In this document: in pieces, positions 1 through 15,600 of the stretch
How positions within the stretch are numbered: position 1 is the first letter of the stretch
Layout of the letters: every line of letters starts with the position of its first letter
DNA from: Panorpa germanica
Taxonomy: Eukaryota > Arthropoda > Insecta > Mecoptera > Panorpidae
Direction: 5' to 3'
Assembly (NCBI GenBank): GCA_963678705.1
Contig: OY783210.1
Span: forward strand, 21,639,331 to 21,703,330
Length of the DNA: 64,000 nucleotides
Notes under the pieces: model-generated
The model's database searches: none
What the model saw: the letters and a program-made list of their open reading frames with translations, nothing else
Told to the model about the DNA's origin: nothing
Translations under genes and position numbers: made by a program

Positions 1-2446
1 TCTAGCGAAATCTTGCACCAGTAATATTCTTATTCTTAACCTTGAAAAGAAAAGAATAACTGATTTCCAGCTAAACACAGTTAAGTAAATTGAAGGTTTA
101 TTTGACATAACAAAAGTTACTCGTTACATAAACAATGTTATCTAATATACAATGTTTTGTAAACTAGTTTTTGAAAATTTTATCTACTCTTAGAACACCT
201 GTTCCTTCTTTTTTAGAATTGTTAAAAAATAATAGATACGTTTCAGATTAAATATTACTAGGTTTCGTTTAAACTGTACAATAAGCTACTAATTTTCGAA
301 AATATAAAAAAGAAACTTTTTCTTAATAATATACAAATAACTATTAAATATTATTAATAATATATCGATAAAATAATGATAATTGAGATAATTGCTTAAT
401 AATTACTTCTTACATATAAAACTGACATTGAAATCTTTTCAACTTTAAATCAGATAATTTCTCTTAATCCAGGGACTGTTAACCAATATTCTGCGTACAG
501 AAATACGTACTAACTTAAAAGATATGATGTCTTTTTGTTACTTTCAAAAGGTTAGCAACCTCTGCTGTAATAATAAGATGTAGGATGTAAAAGAAATCGA
601 AAGTTTGTAATTAATTTATCTAATCTTTAGACTTCAAGACCGGATTACTCATACTCGCATGTCTGATTGTTCGAATCGCAGAAATTGACAGAACCTGATC
701 AGTTTTTTTTACAGCGGACTTGCTTTAACCAAGCCAAGAGTCCCTGGCTACCGCCCCGGCACCCCCGCCCGTCAACTTTCACTCATAGTTCGATATTTGA
801 ACTATTGATATAATTACTAGACTTTTACATTAATTGTGATGAATTTTACAAAGAATTTTATAAATTTTTTTAATTAGAATTATGTGGTTAGGTATTTGTA
901 GCTGAAGAAGTTAATGAGGCTGGTGCTGCGTGCTTTTTAATTACCTCTTATAAACCAAAGCTACTGAGAAAGTATAACATTCCTTTCATCAATACCAGAC
1001 TTTAGGTTGCTCTGATGCTAAAGAGATAAAAGTACATGCGTACTGCGAACCTGTTGCGTGTACGAGATCATGGACAGAGGTTCAGACAGAACAGAGAATT
1101 CTTACAACGACTAGATACAGTTAAAACTTGAAAGCCAGTATTTTGTAGAAAGGCCCTCATTTACTTTAATCCGCTAAATACATTTATGCGTAAATCAATA
1201 TAATTATTATAATAATGTGATTAACAAAATTTACACAAAAAAAATGTTTATGATATAAAACTAATTATACATATTGCAAAAAATTCAAAATATGTAAAAA
1301 AAAATTGCTGATATTATTATACAAAACGATTAAAATCTTGATTAAAACTAATAAAAATGGATTTAAATTTGAGGATTAAAAATATAATAGTTAAAGTTAA
1401 TGAGGTCCTAATTATGAAACATTAGTTGTTGATTAATAAACACATTTACAAATTGAATTTATAAACAAGTGCTATTAATCCAAGTTTTGTGAATAGGACT
1501 TAATTAAATTACGGCTATCTTACTAATGTACAACGCTTCTAAAAATAACGATTTAATATATACTAAGTACAATTATTTTTTGTTAAAAATACATTTCAAA
1601 TTGCTACGACTTTGTGCTGTTTCTTTCTTGAAGGAATTCCAGTTATTGCATACATTTGAAGAAGTAGTGGTCTCTTAATTTCTGTTCAGACAATTTTTTA
1701 TACTAATTTCGCTTTAGAAAAGGTGCAGGTATGCAAGTTGCTTTAGACAGAAGTAGCCGCTAAATGTTTCTGTGAAATTTTTAATTACTTTCACATTTTA
1801 AACTTTTTATCAGGGATACAAACCAAAAGCTTGCGCTACTTGCTCATAGATGGCACGACATATACCATAGCTTAACACATATGACCTTGCTATACGAATA
1901 AAAAATATATTCCGTATAGTAAACAAGTTATAAATTTTCATTTTAATTGTACAAAAAATATATAAGTTTACTTTCCATTAAAGATATTTATAACATTGCG
2001 CTGGTATTACAAATAAAAGTAATCTGCAGTAATTCGCAAAGTAAAAAAGGTCAAATTCGTGTACAACGAATGAGAAATATGATAATATTTTAAAATATGA
2101 ATGTCAATTCATTACGTAATACTTATTAATATTGTTTAATCGTTTAATCTCTTAAAAATGATTCATGCACTGTATTTTATGAGACTTGTTATATTTTCTG
2201 TAATTAATTAATTTAATGCTGATGATGATTAATTAATTTATTCAACTTTTTGGATAATTATATATACATATACATGCATAATAAATAAAGTCACGACATT
2301 AGGTCAGTATCTGTTAATGAAATTAATCGTTGTTATAATATAATGTAATGTAATAGGCGCTCCTTTATTTTTGTTATATGTACATATTATAGTGAGTGGT
2401 GCAGCTCAAATCTACATCAGCTGTTCGTAATATATAGTAAATTAAT

Positions 2447-2638
2447 ATGTCGGTCGTTGAACTGATTATCATTTTTATATGTTTGACATTGGATTACAAA
2501 TTCATTACTTATTTTAATGTTACAAATATATCTTGCAACGAGTGTGCCTCGAGACACGGCGACTGTGGAGGTTTTGGAGTGAACCAGACCATGCTTTTGC
2601 AATCGAAGCATAATTTTTACAAGCTGTTTACTATTTAG
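2447..2638 (+). CDS. Possible small secreted Cys-containing peptide (63 aa)
   Basis: The frame starts with a hydrophobic stretch (VVELIIIFICLTL), resembling a signal or membrane segment, and continues to a Cys/Gly patch (CNECASRHGDCGGFGVN). That patch is much more GC-rich than its surroundings. The opposite strand is also open here, which weakens the call. No homolog recognised; it could equally be a single exon or chance. Confidence 0.18.
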   Translation: MSVVELIIIFICLTLDYKFITYFNVTNISCNECASRHGDCGGFGVNQTMLLQSKHNFYKLFTI

Positions 2639-4642
2639 AATTTTATTGAAAGTACATAATGTATAGAGATGTGCACAAATACTTTTCAAAAGCATTTAAA
2701 TACAAAATACTTTTGAGAAAATAGAATACTCTTTATGTTAATAATATAAATGTTATTTTGTTTAATAATTATGAGAATTCTTTTTGATAAAGACCGTTTT
2801 GAAACATTTTTGTTTCACAAAAATACTACCTAAAATTTTTAAAAATAGTGTCGCATGTTTATGTCGCACTAGTCTGTTCGTTAAAAGTACAACACACTCA
2901 TGTCTAAATAATGTCAACTTATGAATGAAAATTTATAAATGTTGGATGTCGCATGTGGGGGTAGTAGGTAAAATAATATATATTTATGTATATATATTTC
3001 AGTAAGGAATGTAGTGGAGTGATTGTCTTGTAGTAAAACAAATAATGAACGAAAAAATATGATAAACAAACTTAGGTAAACGAAAATCAGATGTCTTATG
3101 GTGGGGGTAATAGGAAGGATAATAAAATAATAGGCGCATATATTATTTTAAATTAGAATTATTTTGTATTTGCATTTTGAGTATATGTATTTGAAAAAAC
3201 GCACATCTCTGATAATGTATTATCATGCTTCAACTGGACTTAAAACAATTTAAGCTGATTTTTCTTATCTACTATCTTCTTTCACAAGCAGTTTATATTT
3301 TTAAATAATGGTATATGTTACAATTTAATGACTCATTACACGGACGTTCCATTTCCGTTTTCCGTAACTTTGATACGTTGATACTGGTCACTAAACATGT
3401 AGATTACGTAAAAACATTGATAGAGAAATGGGTGGTTCATTCGTCATATGATCACTATCTTATTAAGGCTGCTGACGAAAGGGAAGTGGCCTCGAGAGAA
3501 TGTTACTTGTGACTCCGACCAGTATTGACCCATGGTGAGATCTCTAGTCGTATAACCAAGTCTGTGGCCGCACGTAGTCTGTTGCAGTGTGTAAGACTAC
3601 ATTAATGAGACGCTACTCAATATACGTATTACGTATATCTAGTTACTAACCTATTTTATAAATCTTAACCTATATTATGTTCGAGTATTTATATACATTT
3701 CATCACTATATGTTGTTGCGTCATTATTTATATGCTTAATACTTAATATACACAAATACTACCATACATATACATATATTTATTATATATATACTATACA
3801 ATACAAATATACAAGACTGCAAACACAGGGTGTTAATTGAATGATGTCATATTTATTTTGTGGTTTTCTGAATATAAGACAAAAATTCAGCTCTTCAGTG
3901 ATGTAGTAGTTTTATTTATTGATAATTCTTAGAATTGATAAAGATTTGAAAAAATAGTTAATTGGAATTTATCAATAATTAAAACAAACCGCTATTTATA
4001 GAATTGATCTTAGTTCCAGTATGCAGAAACAGCAGAAAAATTAAATATTTACTTATTTGTTGTCAAGCGCTATTCTAGGTTGCATGGTATTGTATCCTGC
4101 TGTAAATCTCTCCATATCTAGTCCATAGATATTAAGTTCTGCTCTATCTAGTTTAGAACATATCTTTAGTCCTGATTTTATATTAAATTTGATATCTTTT
4201 ATTTTGTATAATATATATATTAGATATTATTTTAATGTAAGAAAGGTTCATATTATATAACTTAACTCTATGTATTATGATTACCATATATAAATTTATT
4301 TATTTAAGCCCCCATTAACTAACATAAAGTGCGTGACCGCCCACGTATTTTAACGTATTTCTCCTGGACAAGCGTTTCCATGATTCCAAGAAGTAATCAC
4401 TTGGAATCATAATTTCAGATGCGTTCCATTGAAGGTCCTGTTAACACGTTTCTATTCCGATTTCCTCTCAAAGTTTATTGGAATTAAAAAGAAATGTTGG
4501 CCACCATTGCTTTAATCCTTGGTGAAGTTGATACATCACTCTACCTGAGGGATAACCCTGAGAGCATCAGTTAAATTTCTTCTTGATCATGTCTCAGATG
4601 AATTAAAGTAGTGCATGGATGATAATTCAACGTTTTAAACTT

Positions 4643-5340
4643 CTTAAGGGGCTCCCCTCTAAAAAAGAGCATATTTCGATCATGTTTTTTGATGACACAG
4701 TTAATATATAATTATTTCTATAATTACTACATGATAAAATAACATTTGAAGAATACTTTGGGAAATTTTCATACATAAATATCAAGAAATGAGGCATTGA
4801 CAGCGAATCTACGCTGACTTCTCACAAAAAAGTAACATTGCGATGCGACTCATAACTCATCACTGGATTTTCTGAAATCGAAAAACCAAAATGATTTCAT
4901 TAGTTGATAAGTTTCTTCAGGTAATGCTGCCGAGTTTTGTTTATTTTTATTGATTTTTCAATTTTTTACAGCACTTAGAAGTCAAAATATCGATTTTTCA
5001 TGAAAAAAATCAGAAACTTTGTTATTTTAAAATACGTTAAAACTAATTTTTTTTTTAAAACTCGACAGCGTTACCTCGGCATTTATGTAAAGAAAGAGTG
5101 TGCAAAATTTTAAAAGAATCGGTCCAGTAGATTTTGAGCTAGAGATGCCACCGACTCTGAAAAAGCTATATGTGAGAAAACGCATTTAAAAGTTTTAAAG
5201 TAAGACGAAATCAGACCAGAGAGGTGAAGACTTAAAACTCTATATCTCCGACAGTTTTTCTCCAATCGACTTCAAATTTTCACACAATAAACATAATATG
5301 TTGTACATTAATATAGAATTTAAAGAAAGTTGAAACCAAA
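4643..5340 (+). repeat. Dispersed repeat family R1, copy A (about 0.7 kb)
   Basis: Begins CTTAAGGGG and runs to GTTGAAACC. It shares long stretches with copies at 24.9, 34.0, 35.4, 56.2 and 60.2 kb, such as CATTTATGTAA followed by GAGTGTGCAAAATTT, and ACTCTATATCTCCGACAG. The internal short frame seen in other copies is broken here. Confidence 0.85.
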
Positions 5341-5344
5341 AGTT

Positions 5345-5433
5345 AAAAGTCTTTTGCATTTATTTAATTACAATATAGCGTTATCTAAAAATATTACGTT
5401 AAATAATCTATGAATTTACGTTTTGTATTTAGC
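5345..5433 (+). repeat. Dispersed repeat family R2, copy 1
   Basis: Contains TTTTGCATTTATTTAAT and the core TTACGTTAAATAATC, ending in TTTACGTTTTGTATTTAGCG. Related stretches occur near 31.0, 31.6, 38.3 and 44.3 kb. Confidence 0.5.
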
Positions 5434-8400
5434 GGGCGAGCATTCTTTTTCACCGGTTATATCTTTTACCCGGAAATTATCTTTTCTCAATCATCACAAA
5501 CGTAGACACAACTTCTTTGCGTTATTTTTGGTCCAACACAGCTTTTTGTTCAAGTAATCCGTCCTCAATAATGCGTGGAATGAGATAAAAACAGGTCTCG
5601 CCGATCCGGCAGAGCCTATATCGCTTACATATGTTCCGCCTGTATCTTCACACTTACAAAATGCATTTTTTCATCAATGTTTTGATTCTGTTTAATGAAG
5701 TGCCATGCTCTGGTCTCAACTAATAATTCAACTAATTTATAGCATTTTTTTATTACGTACTGCTATTATTTTTTAGCTATAAACTTTATTTTTTAAGTGT
5801 AGATTTATGCGTTTCGTAAGTTGTTCCATTGATTGTTTATTTAGCTGTTTTGATATCTTTAAGAATTTATTGAGAAACCTAAAAATATATTAGAATGTGT
5901 GACACAAATATGTGGATTTCCTAATCACCTAAAGCTTATAAATTAGTTGACACTACGATGCTAGACAAATAATACAGTTGGGCCCTATTTTGCCCGGGAA
6001 TTTTGAGCTACAGCCCTGTAACTCTGTGTCAATAATTAGTATTACATAAATTACTGAAAATAATTTGGCGTTAATAGAAAAAATAATAATATGCAAGATA
6101 AAAATATGTACGTACGAGGTGCGGCTAATTAATAACGAGACTGGCGCTGATATAGAAGAAGTGTGTACGTGCTAAACGGCAGCGACCGACAGCTCTTTAT
6201 TCGTAAAGCCGTCTCTTTCAATTGCAGTGCCTCTCGCTTCTGTGTAGATATACCATAATACTGGAATTTTCCATTTGAATTTTTGGTAATTATTCGATAG
6301 AGCTACACCTTTTGTTTTGAATCTTATAAAAAAAGTATTGCACTTTTGTATATTTCATGATGCTTTTAATATAGTAAAAACTTGTACAAATCACACGTAA
6401 TATACATTATACCATTTTTTATTAAAAAAATAGACAGTATTTATGCTTAAAGTTGATCAATAAATGTGAAATATGACGCCATTTTCATTTATATATGGAA
6501 CAATGTCGTATTGCTTCTAACCTCAAATTTGAAATTTTAACTTTAACCATTAATATTGTCTTTTCCTAAATAAACAATGGTATAATATATACTACGTAAG
6601 ATTTGTACATGTTTTTAGTATACAACAAATGCTATAAAACATACAAAAATGCTGTAGTTTTTTTATAAGATTTGAAACAAAAGGTGCAGCTATATCAAAT
6701 AATTACCTATAATATACTATAGGTATATATATACTATAATAATATTAGTAAAGGGTTTTGATAAGTATGTTATCCTTGCTTTTCGATAAGCATGATATCC
6801 TTTCATAAAATCTGAACTTCCATTCTAATCAGTTCCGCTTTTAAATTTAATTAAAACATTTAATCAGCAAGTATATCTCTAATTGATTAAGAGATGAATT
6901 TAGTTTGACCTTTAACTGACCTTGAGTTATTTAAACTAAAGTGAAATCACCTTGTGTACATGAAGGGTCTGCTCAATGGTTCACGCTATGGTACCGCTAA
7001 GTGTATAACTACCAATTGAAATAATTTGGATAAATTTATTTATAACTTTGATTATAATATAATAGTAGATTCTTTAAAATTGTTCGATGCAGGTTTAAAA
7101 ATTTATGCAACTGTTTTGGATTTTGTGTGACCTTTTTTATTTCTAAAAGTAAAATTTATGTAACAATTATTTATAAGCGTGAAACTTAATTTTTTTAAAA
7201 CGTGGTATGCTGGAGATGACCGTACTCTGAGAAATACGACCTGGTGCTCGAGCACTTTCTGAAGCGACTTCCAACGAAAACTACGGAGCTCTCTCTTTGT
7301 GTCTATGGCTTTGAATATAAATAGAATTACAAAAATATACCCACTGCATTCAAAACAATTTCACGTTCAAAATAAATTTACTTAAGTACACACTCAGTGT
7401 GCACTAAAATATTTAGTGTTTCTACTCAAATCCAAAAACGTCAACGCCTCAACGATCTCGGCCTCTGTGCTGTATATTATGTCATAATAAGTAGTAGAAA
7501 AAATGTTTTTCACTTTCTGCGAAGGAATTAATAATATATATGCATGTTTTTTAATTAATTTCTTATTGGAGATCTTGAGATATTCAAGGCTTCAGAGTAC
7601 AGAAACCTTCTCCTCGTTTACGTAGTTTTTAAGACATTTTATTCAGAAATTTTCATATTTGATAACCTCCGATAATGAAAATAAATTAAGCCCGCATAGG
7701 GTTGAATTAACCCTTAATAATAATTTGTATAAATGAATATCAAATAGAAATCTGTGAATGATTTTTACAAACGAATTCAAGAGTTACATTACACCACATT
7801 TGGATATTGAATTGAATACTAAATTCGTATGAGGGGGACTTCGATGGCTCATGGATTTGACTCGGTCCATTAATGAATGACGTCATCGGTTAACCTTATG
7901 CCGATTGCTTGGGTTTCCGTAGTGTAATAGTTTCAAGTATGTAACATAACAACTAATAATTTTGATGTAATTTCCTCCTTGTTATAATTAACTTGGTTTT
8001 GTTTTTAAATAACTCTTATTGTTCTTTAACTTTATAAATGGGTAAATACATTTTATTTTTAGTTTTTTGGATCGAGTATATATAAAGTATTTGAGCAACG
8101 TAAGACATTTATAGTGGGCAGCGAAATCGCCTACTCATTGTCTATTCTGATCGACATATCGACTTCCAATGCGTGTATTAAAGAAATAGTTATCACAGAA
8201 ACACGTTATGTATACATATATAAATAAATAACATGAATTACTATAGTTATACGATAATTCTAATATTGTTTTGAAGTTCTAATTATCAAGCCCATACTTT
8301 TTTGCTTATTTCTTATTGATACACTGACAATGCTTTATTTACTGCGCGGTCAATATATTAAAATATTATTTCTAATATAAAGTAATAGATATTAGGATCA

Positions 8401-11400
8401 TCTAAGAACTACAACAGTTATTAGTTAGTTTCTATTTTCTGCTATTTTTGGTTTCGAAGTTTTTGGAAAGTGCTATAGTATGTTAATGTTGCGGAGAAAG
8501 GTAAATTATTTTTCTAAAATTGTATTTAAATGCATAACTGCCTACTGTCTTAGTAATGCATCTTCAGTAGTTAGTTATCTTATTTTGTTTATTAAATAAT
8601 AAATTTCATTTGTTATATCAATAAATACTTGACATTTATATTATCTAAAGTATTTTATGTGGCTCAGTTATCGGTTGAAGCAGATTATTTTCATTGCACC
8701 TGGAATTTCAACTAACAAATAATTTACTAGTATGTAACATATTTTACATTTCTATTTAATATTCTACATTGATGCTTATACTAAAAAGTATTGTAAAAAT
8801 CTAACAAAAGCAAACCCTCTACACTTTAATCATGAATTGTGTACATCTGTGTTCTCTCTCTAACACATGCAGATTTGTATTTTGCTGGGAGTAGCCGGTG
8901 CGGCAGACCATGCTTGAGGCCGTTGTTCATAATACACCATGGAGAGTGCCCTAGTCGTTGAGTTTCACAGCTTTAGTAGTTAAGACTGTTTGCTCTGCCA
9001 TAGTGTTTCATGTTTACTAGTACGGAATACAGCTGTACTTCATAATTCAGTGTTTTGAATGAACGGTTTATATATTTTTAATTATTTTAATTAAAAGTGA
9101 TGGTATTTTTTACATTATTTTACATCATAAGAGTGTGTTAAACCCATGGTGTTAAAATTTCAGTGATATTTGTTCAATAAACATTAATGATGTCATTTTT
9201 TAAATAAATATTAAAATAGATGTGATTTTTTTAGTTAATTTATTTAAATAAAGTTGTTTAAATAAGCGTAGGTTTGTTAAAAAGGTTAATTTTAAAATGT
9301 CAACTGCTTATTGTTATAGATTTAATTCCTAACTAGTTTATAATTATTGTCTCCTACTATAGTCTCTTTAATGGTGTTGAGACAAACCTATATACATTAT
9401 TATTGATAGAAAAAGAGAGACATATCATGAAATACAGCCTTTCGCAGAAATTCTATTGCATTCTAATATATATTTGCATTGTCCAGTAATACATCAAAAC
9501 AAAATGAATGTAGTAAGCATTCTGTATAAAACAGGGAAAAGACGAGTGAGATCACAGTTAGCAAATTTAAAAGTTACCTAGACTAGGATAAGATTGCATT
9601 CATTTATGAACCGCTATCCTTGTTTGAACAAGCAGGAAATAAATCTCAAATTTATTTAGTAGTAAAAAAGAAATACACAACAAGGAAAAAGTAACCTGTC
9701 TATATAAGAGTTTGTATGTAGGTTGTATGTTAATAAATACAAAATTCAAAGAAAAATATACCTGCTTTCATAAGAAGATAGATTCAAGGGCTCTAAAAAG
9801 GGTCCACAATGATATTTGAGTTTAGGATAAGTAGAAGACATGTGATTCTAGTTATACATAATAGAAAAAATATATTATACTTGAGTTATTAGTTTGTAAA
9901 TTATGCAAAAAGGTGTTGGGTTGAAGACTTTGAAATGAGAATGAGTTTATTTTCCTTTCCCTTAGAGTCTATTACTTCCACTGACAGCTGGCATTTCTAA
10001 TTCATTTATATCCAGTGACAGTCTCTCCTTTTCAATTCATTTTTATTTGAGCAGCAATTTTGCCAGCAGTAGTTCCTAGAAGTTGAGATAATTTATTCAA
10101 GGATTCTATTGAAATGAAGAAACCAAATTTTTATTAGATTGAATTGTAGTTAAGAGTAAAAATTATCACTTAAAAAATTGAAATTAAAAGAGGGACTGTG
10201 AAAGATTTTGTAATTGTGTATAATATCAAATTACTATTAAAGGAAATATTATAATATCTTTTGTGTACAATCGTGTATCCACCCCTCGTTCATAAACCCC
10301 CTCTGAAAGTTGAACGCCCGCCGTAACGATCGCATCTTCTTGATCTAACACAATAAAACTAGGGGAGAACCTAGTCTATTCCTCTAGGCTTGTTTTTCTT
10401 ATCTAATTGAAGGGTCTATGTATGTTATAACTAGAATTAGACAACACCCTTTTTAACATGTCATTACTAGGGCATTAAATCCTGATTAGTAGTGAAACAA
10501 TTTTCGAAATAGGTAATTTCGTTTTCCTGTTACTCCTTAAATAGACTTTTTTGTCATCACTATTTGAAAAGGTTGAAGAAGCAGAGACAACGCTAAAAAT
10601 AATCTTGTCGTGGCCATGGTTTGTACTTAATGCACAGATATTTGTTATTTGTAGACAATATCTAATAATCGTAATATTTTAACAGTATATTTATTTGTAT
10701 CAATTCTGTCAAATTTTGTAAGATACTTAATAATGATTTTTGCGGTTGCAAACGATAATACCCGATAAGGATATTTCATTTTTACCCATTTTTTAACATT
10801 AGTTTGCAGTAGCATTAGTTTAAAACAATGTCAACAATTTTTCAGATAAAATTATTTGCATTATGTAAAAATACAGTCTTATACAAATACACGTGCATTT
10901 GCTGATATGGAGTACTTGCATAGAGAGAGAGGTACCTTCTTCAACGCGTTTACAAAACTCAAGTTTGTGCAGTAATTATTTATATACATTTACCGAATCG
11001 AAATTTATTTTAGTAGAACATTTAAATTGTAAAAGTGTTGTAGATAAGGCTTTTTAAATTCTGTGCGTTAGCAGTTTTTATGCAAATGTGACGGCTGGGC
11101 TATGTCGCATCATGTGTACACAAAGTATATTATGAAATGTGAAAGAATATGGTAACAGGGTGTTCACGGACAAACTATTAAACCGAGCTTGCTGTATTAT
11201 TACTTTAGAAACAGCGTGAGAAAGAGAAAAGTAATTTTTTCTTACTAAATGAAACAACGATTTTAAATTACGATTACTAGAATTTTTGTTCAGGCAATTA
11301 AAAAAACAGTCAACAAATAAACAATCTAATATAAATTTATTTATTTTAATTAATTCCTATTAACCTTAATTATATTTATTGTGTTTCTTATTAACAAGTA

Positions 11401-12685
11401 ACCATAAAGATTTTTATTGTATGTTTATTAAGAACACGAGCTGATATCTCAAGTAATGGCTACGTATTTTGGACCGTGTATGTACATACAATACATAAGT
11501 ACTCGGTGTAAAATATTGCCATAATTTATGACAATAACTTCCTTTAAACTTATTAATAATATCTATTAATAGAACTAGTTGTTACTTAATTCATTTCACG
11601 CTATTGTTTGCAATTAGTGTTTGCGATCACATGATTTTAATAGCGATTGAAAGGCTGTATATACGAGAACCTAATTTAATAAATTATGAGTGACATGCTT
11701 TAGCTAATAATAGCTTGCTACCCGAAAGACACAAAAGGCAGCTCTCCTAATACAATTTTCAATCAATGTAGTCGGCGAAATTCGTTATTAAAATGCAAGT
11801 AGGCAGCAATTTTTTTGTTTCATCGTGTAAAAACGTCAAATCTTTATTTAAATTAAATTTTCGAGGTGGAGAGGCACTTCCATTCGATCGCCATCTTGAA
11901 AATACGAGTGTAATCTGTCTTTTTTGTTTATTTATAAAACAATAACTTTCAAAAAAATTGTGTAAAGAGATTTTTGTAGATAATGGCATTTTCTACAACT
12001 TTTGTAATAAAAAAGTTACAAACAAAAATAAATCTTAAATTAAGTGGTACAATGAACATACTAGTATATTACTAAAGTAGTCAAATTTAAATCCGTGTTG
12101 ATAAGGAAACAAAATAGCTGCCTACGCAAAATGCACTATTCGATGACGGATTTCCTCTGCTAATGTTAAATGATTTATTTGCTGTTGCTCCAGAGAGTCC
12201 AGACGTGTTCACGTGCTACATATAGAGATGTTGACGTAGAATATATATCGCAGACGACTCTCTGACTCTGTTGCCGGGCAAATCGTTATAAATGGTGAAC
12301 TATAACCCTCGATCAATGAAAACTGCTGGCAAATCACATCTGTAAATTATTTTAGGGATTTTTCTTGATCGACTGTACAAATATAAAATAACATGTAATT
12401 TATGTGGGCGCAATGTTTTTAACAGAAAGAAGAACCAAACAACAGACTTTATATTAATAAAAACTTGACACAAACCTTAAGTGGTTTTAACACTTGATTA
12501 AATTAATAAACTTAAAAGTTAACTATCAGTTAAGTGTTACCAAATATAATTAAACATAAAAAAGTGTTTTTACTTAATAAATATTTAAGTGTTTTTGTGA
12601 AAGATATGAATTTATAACAGTTTGTTATTTACTTATGTAAATATTGTTTTAAGGAAATATATATTTGATATAAACTATTTTTAAA

Positions 12686-15600
12686 ATGGATTCGTGCTTC
12701 CCCCCGTTAGCGGGTTTGAGCTTAAGGGATAAGAAAAGTCCTGTTACGCAAAAAGGACATCGCCATAGCACGAGTAATCCGCAATCATGTGCGGTTCCAA
12801 AACCAGCTGGTAAAATAGAGATCCTGCAAGATTTAGACTTATACTACATTAGACAAATTGCACATAATCTAAAGGTATTCTATATATTTTTTATTTTTCA
12901 ATTTATCATTGATAATAATAAACTCGTACTTGGAAATAAATGGAAATGAAATATAGTATTATTTAATTGATATATGTATGTATGCTACTGAACAATCACC
13001 TTTTTGTGTGGGTGGGGAATTCTAAAATCAATTGTTCCAATATATCTATTACAAGTATTTGTATTCAACCAATGAAATTAGCTACCACACCTTACTGCTG
13101 TTTTTTCTTGACGACATATTGTGCTTCTAGACTAGGAGCTGACAACATTTAAATTTGTAACTAGGTCTGTCAATTCTTTAGGATTCAATCCTCGGTCTGC
13201 TATAAGAAGTGGAATGAGTCGTTATGAAACGGCGTACGCACACATGCTGTCAGCTCCTCGTCTATTATGTACCGTGGCTATATCACACTCGGAGCAATTT
13301 AAGTTAATCGCACTTCTGTTGATAAATCATTCAACATTTACATATAATATCTAAATTAGTATTTGTACAGTCATTTTAACAAATCGTGATATATATTTTT
13401 TAATTAAATAAATATTTTATTGGTAACTTTCACACTGGAGACAAATGTTTGCTTTGTAGTAGAAAAATTTAGACAAAACCTTTTGCACACTTTGTGTGTG
13501 CGTCCAGCTTTAGATGGGTATTAAATATAATGAACTTTTACATCTGTATGCAATATATAAATACATAATAACTGCATACATAAAGTAAATTGCAATAATA
13601 GTAAAAATATCATATTTCAATATGGTGTGATCTATAATTCCTGATCTCAGCAATAGATTAACATTATTTGTAAGCCAACAACTACTATAATAACACTTAA
13701 GCGGTTCTACATAAAACGTATTAAATGCATTATGAATATTAACACAAACATAATCAGCTGTATGTTTACTATAGTGTTACTTTATGGTACAATAAGCGAT
13801 TACTTTTATTATGTTGGCAGCTGTTTTTTGGCCTCACAGAGAGTTTCAACTAAATTAGTAGAGCTTGGCTTTACATTTTTTTTCTTATTGGATATTTAAC
13901 TAGTGCATTTAGTTAAAACTATAGCGGGCTTTCTTTATTAGACTCTATTTATATTCATAACTAATTATTTCTAAAAAATTGGTTTATATTTATAATTTTC
14001 TCAGAACCTTCCTTCACTGCTATTAAAATTGTTTATAAAACTCATCACGTATAATTTATAAAATCATTCAAATTTAATGTCGAACTTATTATTTCTCATA
14101 ACTTGGTAGGTTGTAACTAATTTTTGTTTCCTATTTCCATAACCAGACTTCCGGTGTTTTTGATATTGTACAATTTTTGCGTGAACATGTGTTTTCTTTC
14201 TGTTTTATACAAGCCACTGTCTGACGTACTTACAAGTCTGTGTTAACCCACTAAAATACTTACACAATTGTAACGCACGTAAAAATGTAACACTTCAATC
14301 ACAAAATAATATAAATCTATCGAAATATTTCCATAATAAAAAAAAATGATATTGTGTTTAATTTGTTTAAATTTGAACATGCATTTTAATATTGTTCCAG
14401 TGTTTATTTACCTTTATCTATACACACTATGTATACTCATTTTACTAGTGGTTTTCTAAACTTTAAACTTGACCGCATCTTTTACTGCGAGTACCCATTC
14501 TATTTCATTCATCCAATTTTTAAGCGACCAACGTTTGTTTCTATTGAGTCAATTCTTCAAGAGATCATAAAATTAATATTATATTTAGATTTTTATTTAT
14601 TATTTTTGTAATAAAGTTATAGCCTTGTTTACTTCGAGACACTTTGTAGAAATGCTTGCAAACAAAGAAAGCAATCATATATTTCTTAAGAATCTGATGT
14701 AGGCGATTTCAGTGTTTAAAAAAATTAATAAACATGAATAATATACTTTGTTAGCTATAATTAAATTGGTTGGTTACTATTGTATTACTGGTAAAGTTAA
14801 TTATTAACATTAAAAAAACAAGAAGAATCGTTACTCTAATACATTCGACTTCGTTGATATGATATCACAAATATTTAAGTAATGTAGTAACACTATATTT
14901 ATGACAACTATTCGCAAGATTAAATAATTCTGTGCCTGAACGCATTTATGAGTCATATTATGTTGAATCAGACGCGCGCTCGGAGAATTGCTAATTATTC
15001 GCAGGTAGGATCGAAGACCGGAGAAAGGGAAAACAATTCTTGTTAACTATAATGTATAAGCAACGTCAGTTTCAAAATAAACAAAGAAGTTTATTGTCTT
15101 ATAAAAATATGATTCTAGCTGTAATTGTAATTATAGATATTGCAAGATGCATTGTTTAGATAAATACGTTGTTAGAAACCGATTCATCTTTGAGAAATTT
15201 TACTTTGTATAAAAAGTTTCAATGACCGAAAACATTTGATCACCGTATTATGATGATAAACGTGTAAACCATAATAACTGTTCGCTTTGTGTTTCTATAT
15301 CAACTGTATTAATTAAAAAACTGCACCATAATATATAACAGACAAGACAATTGTAGATTCTTTAAAGCGTGACATACTGCTATTCATCAATTGACTAGTC
15401 ACTAGTCACGCCTAAGTTCATTCACTGTTTTCTTAGTAGCAAATTTAAAAAAAATAATTGTAATTCTATTTATTTAACTATACAGCCCAGTGCCGCATTA
15501 GATTTTCCTCAATGTTTAATTATGTTTTAATAAATTGCAATAATATAAGATCAACTCTTAATTATAATATTCATTTGTGTCCCTTTAATTATTAAAGGAA

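Larger units (their letters stand above)
1..12685. other. Intergenic sequence
   Basis: AT-rich, no convincing gene apart from the weak small frame at 2447. It holds R1 copy A, one R2 copy, a CRE (TGACGTCA) near 7878, and a stretch near 6114-6150 (GAGGTGCGGCTAATTAATAA) resembling mariner-type ends. Nothing else supported. Confidence 0.5.

Noticed and set aside
6114-6240. mariner end remnant
   Set aside because: GAGGTGCGGCTAATTAATAA resembles some mariner ends, but no matching opposite end or transposase fragment was found.
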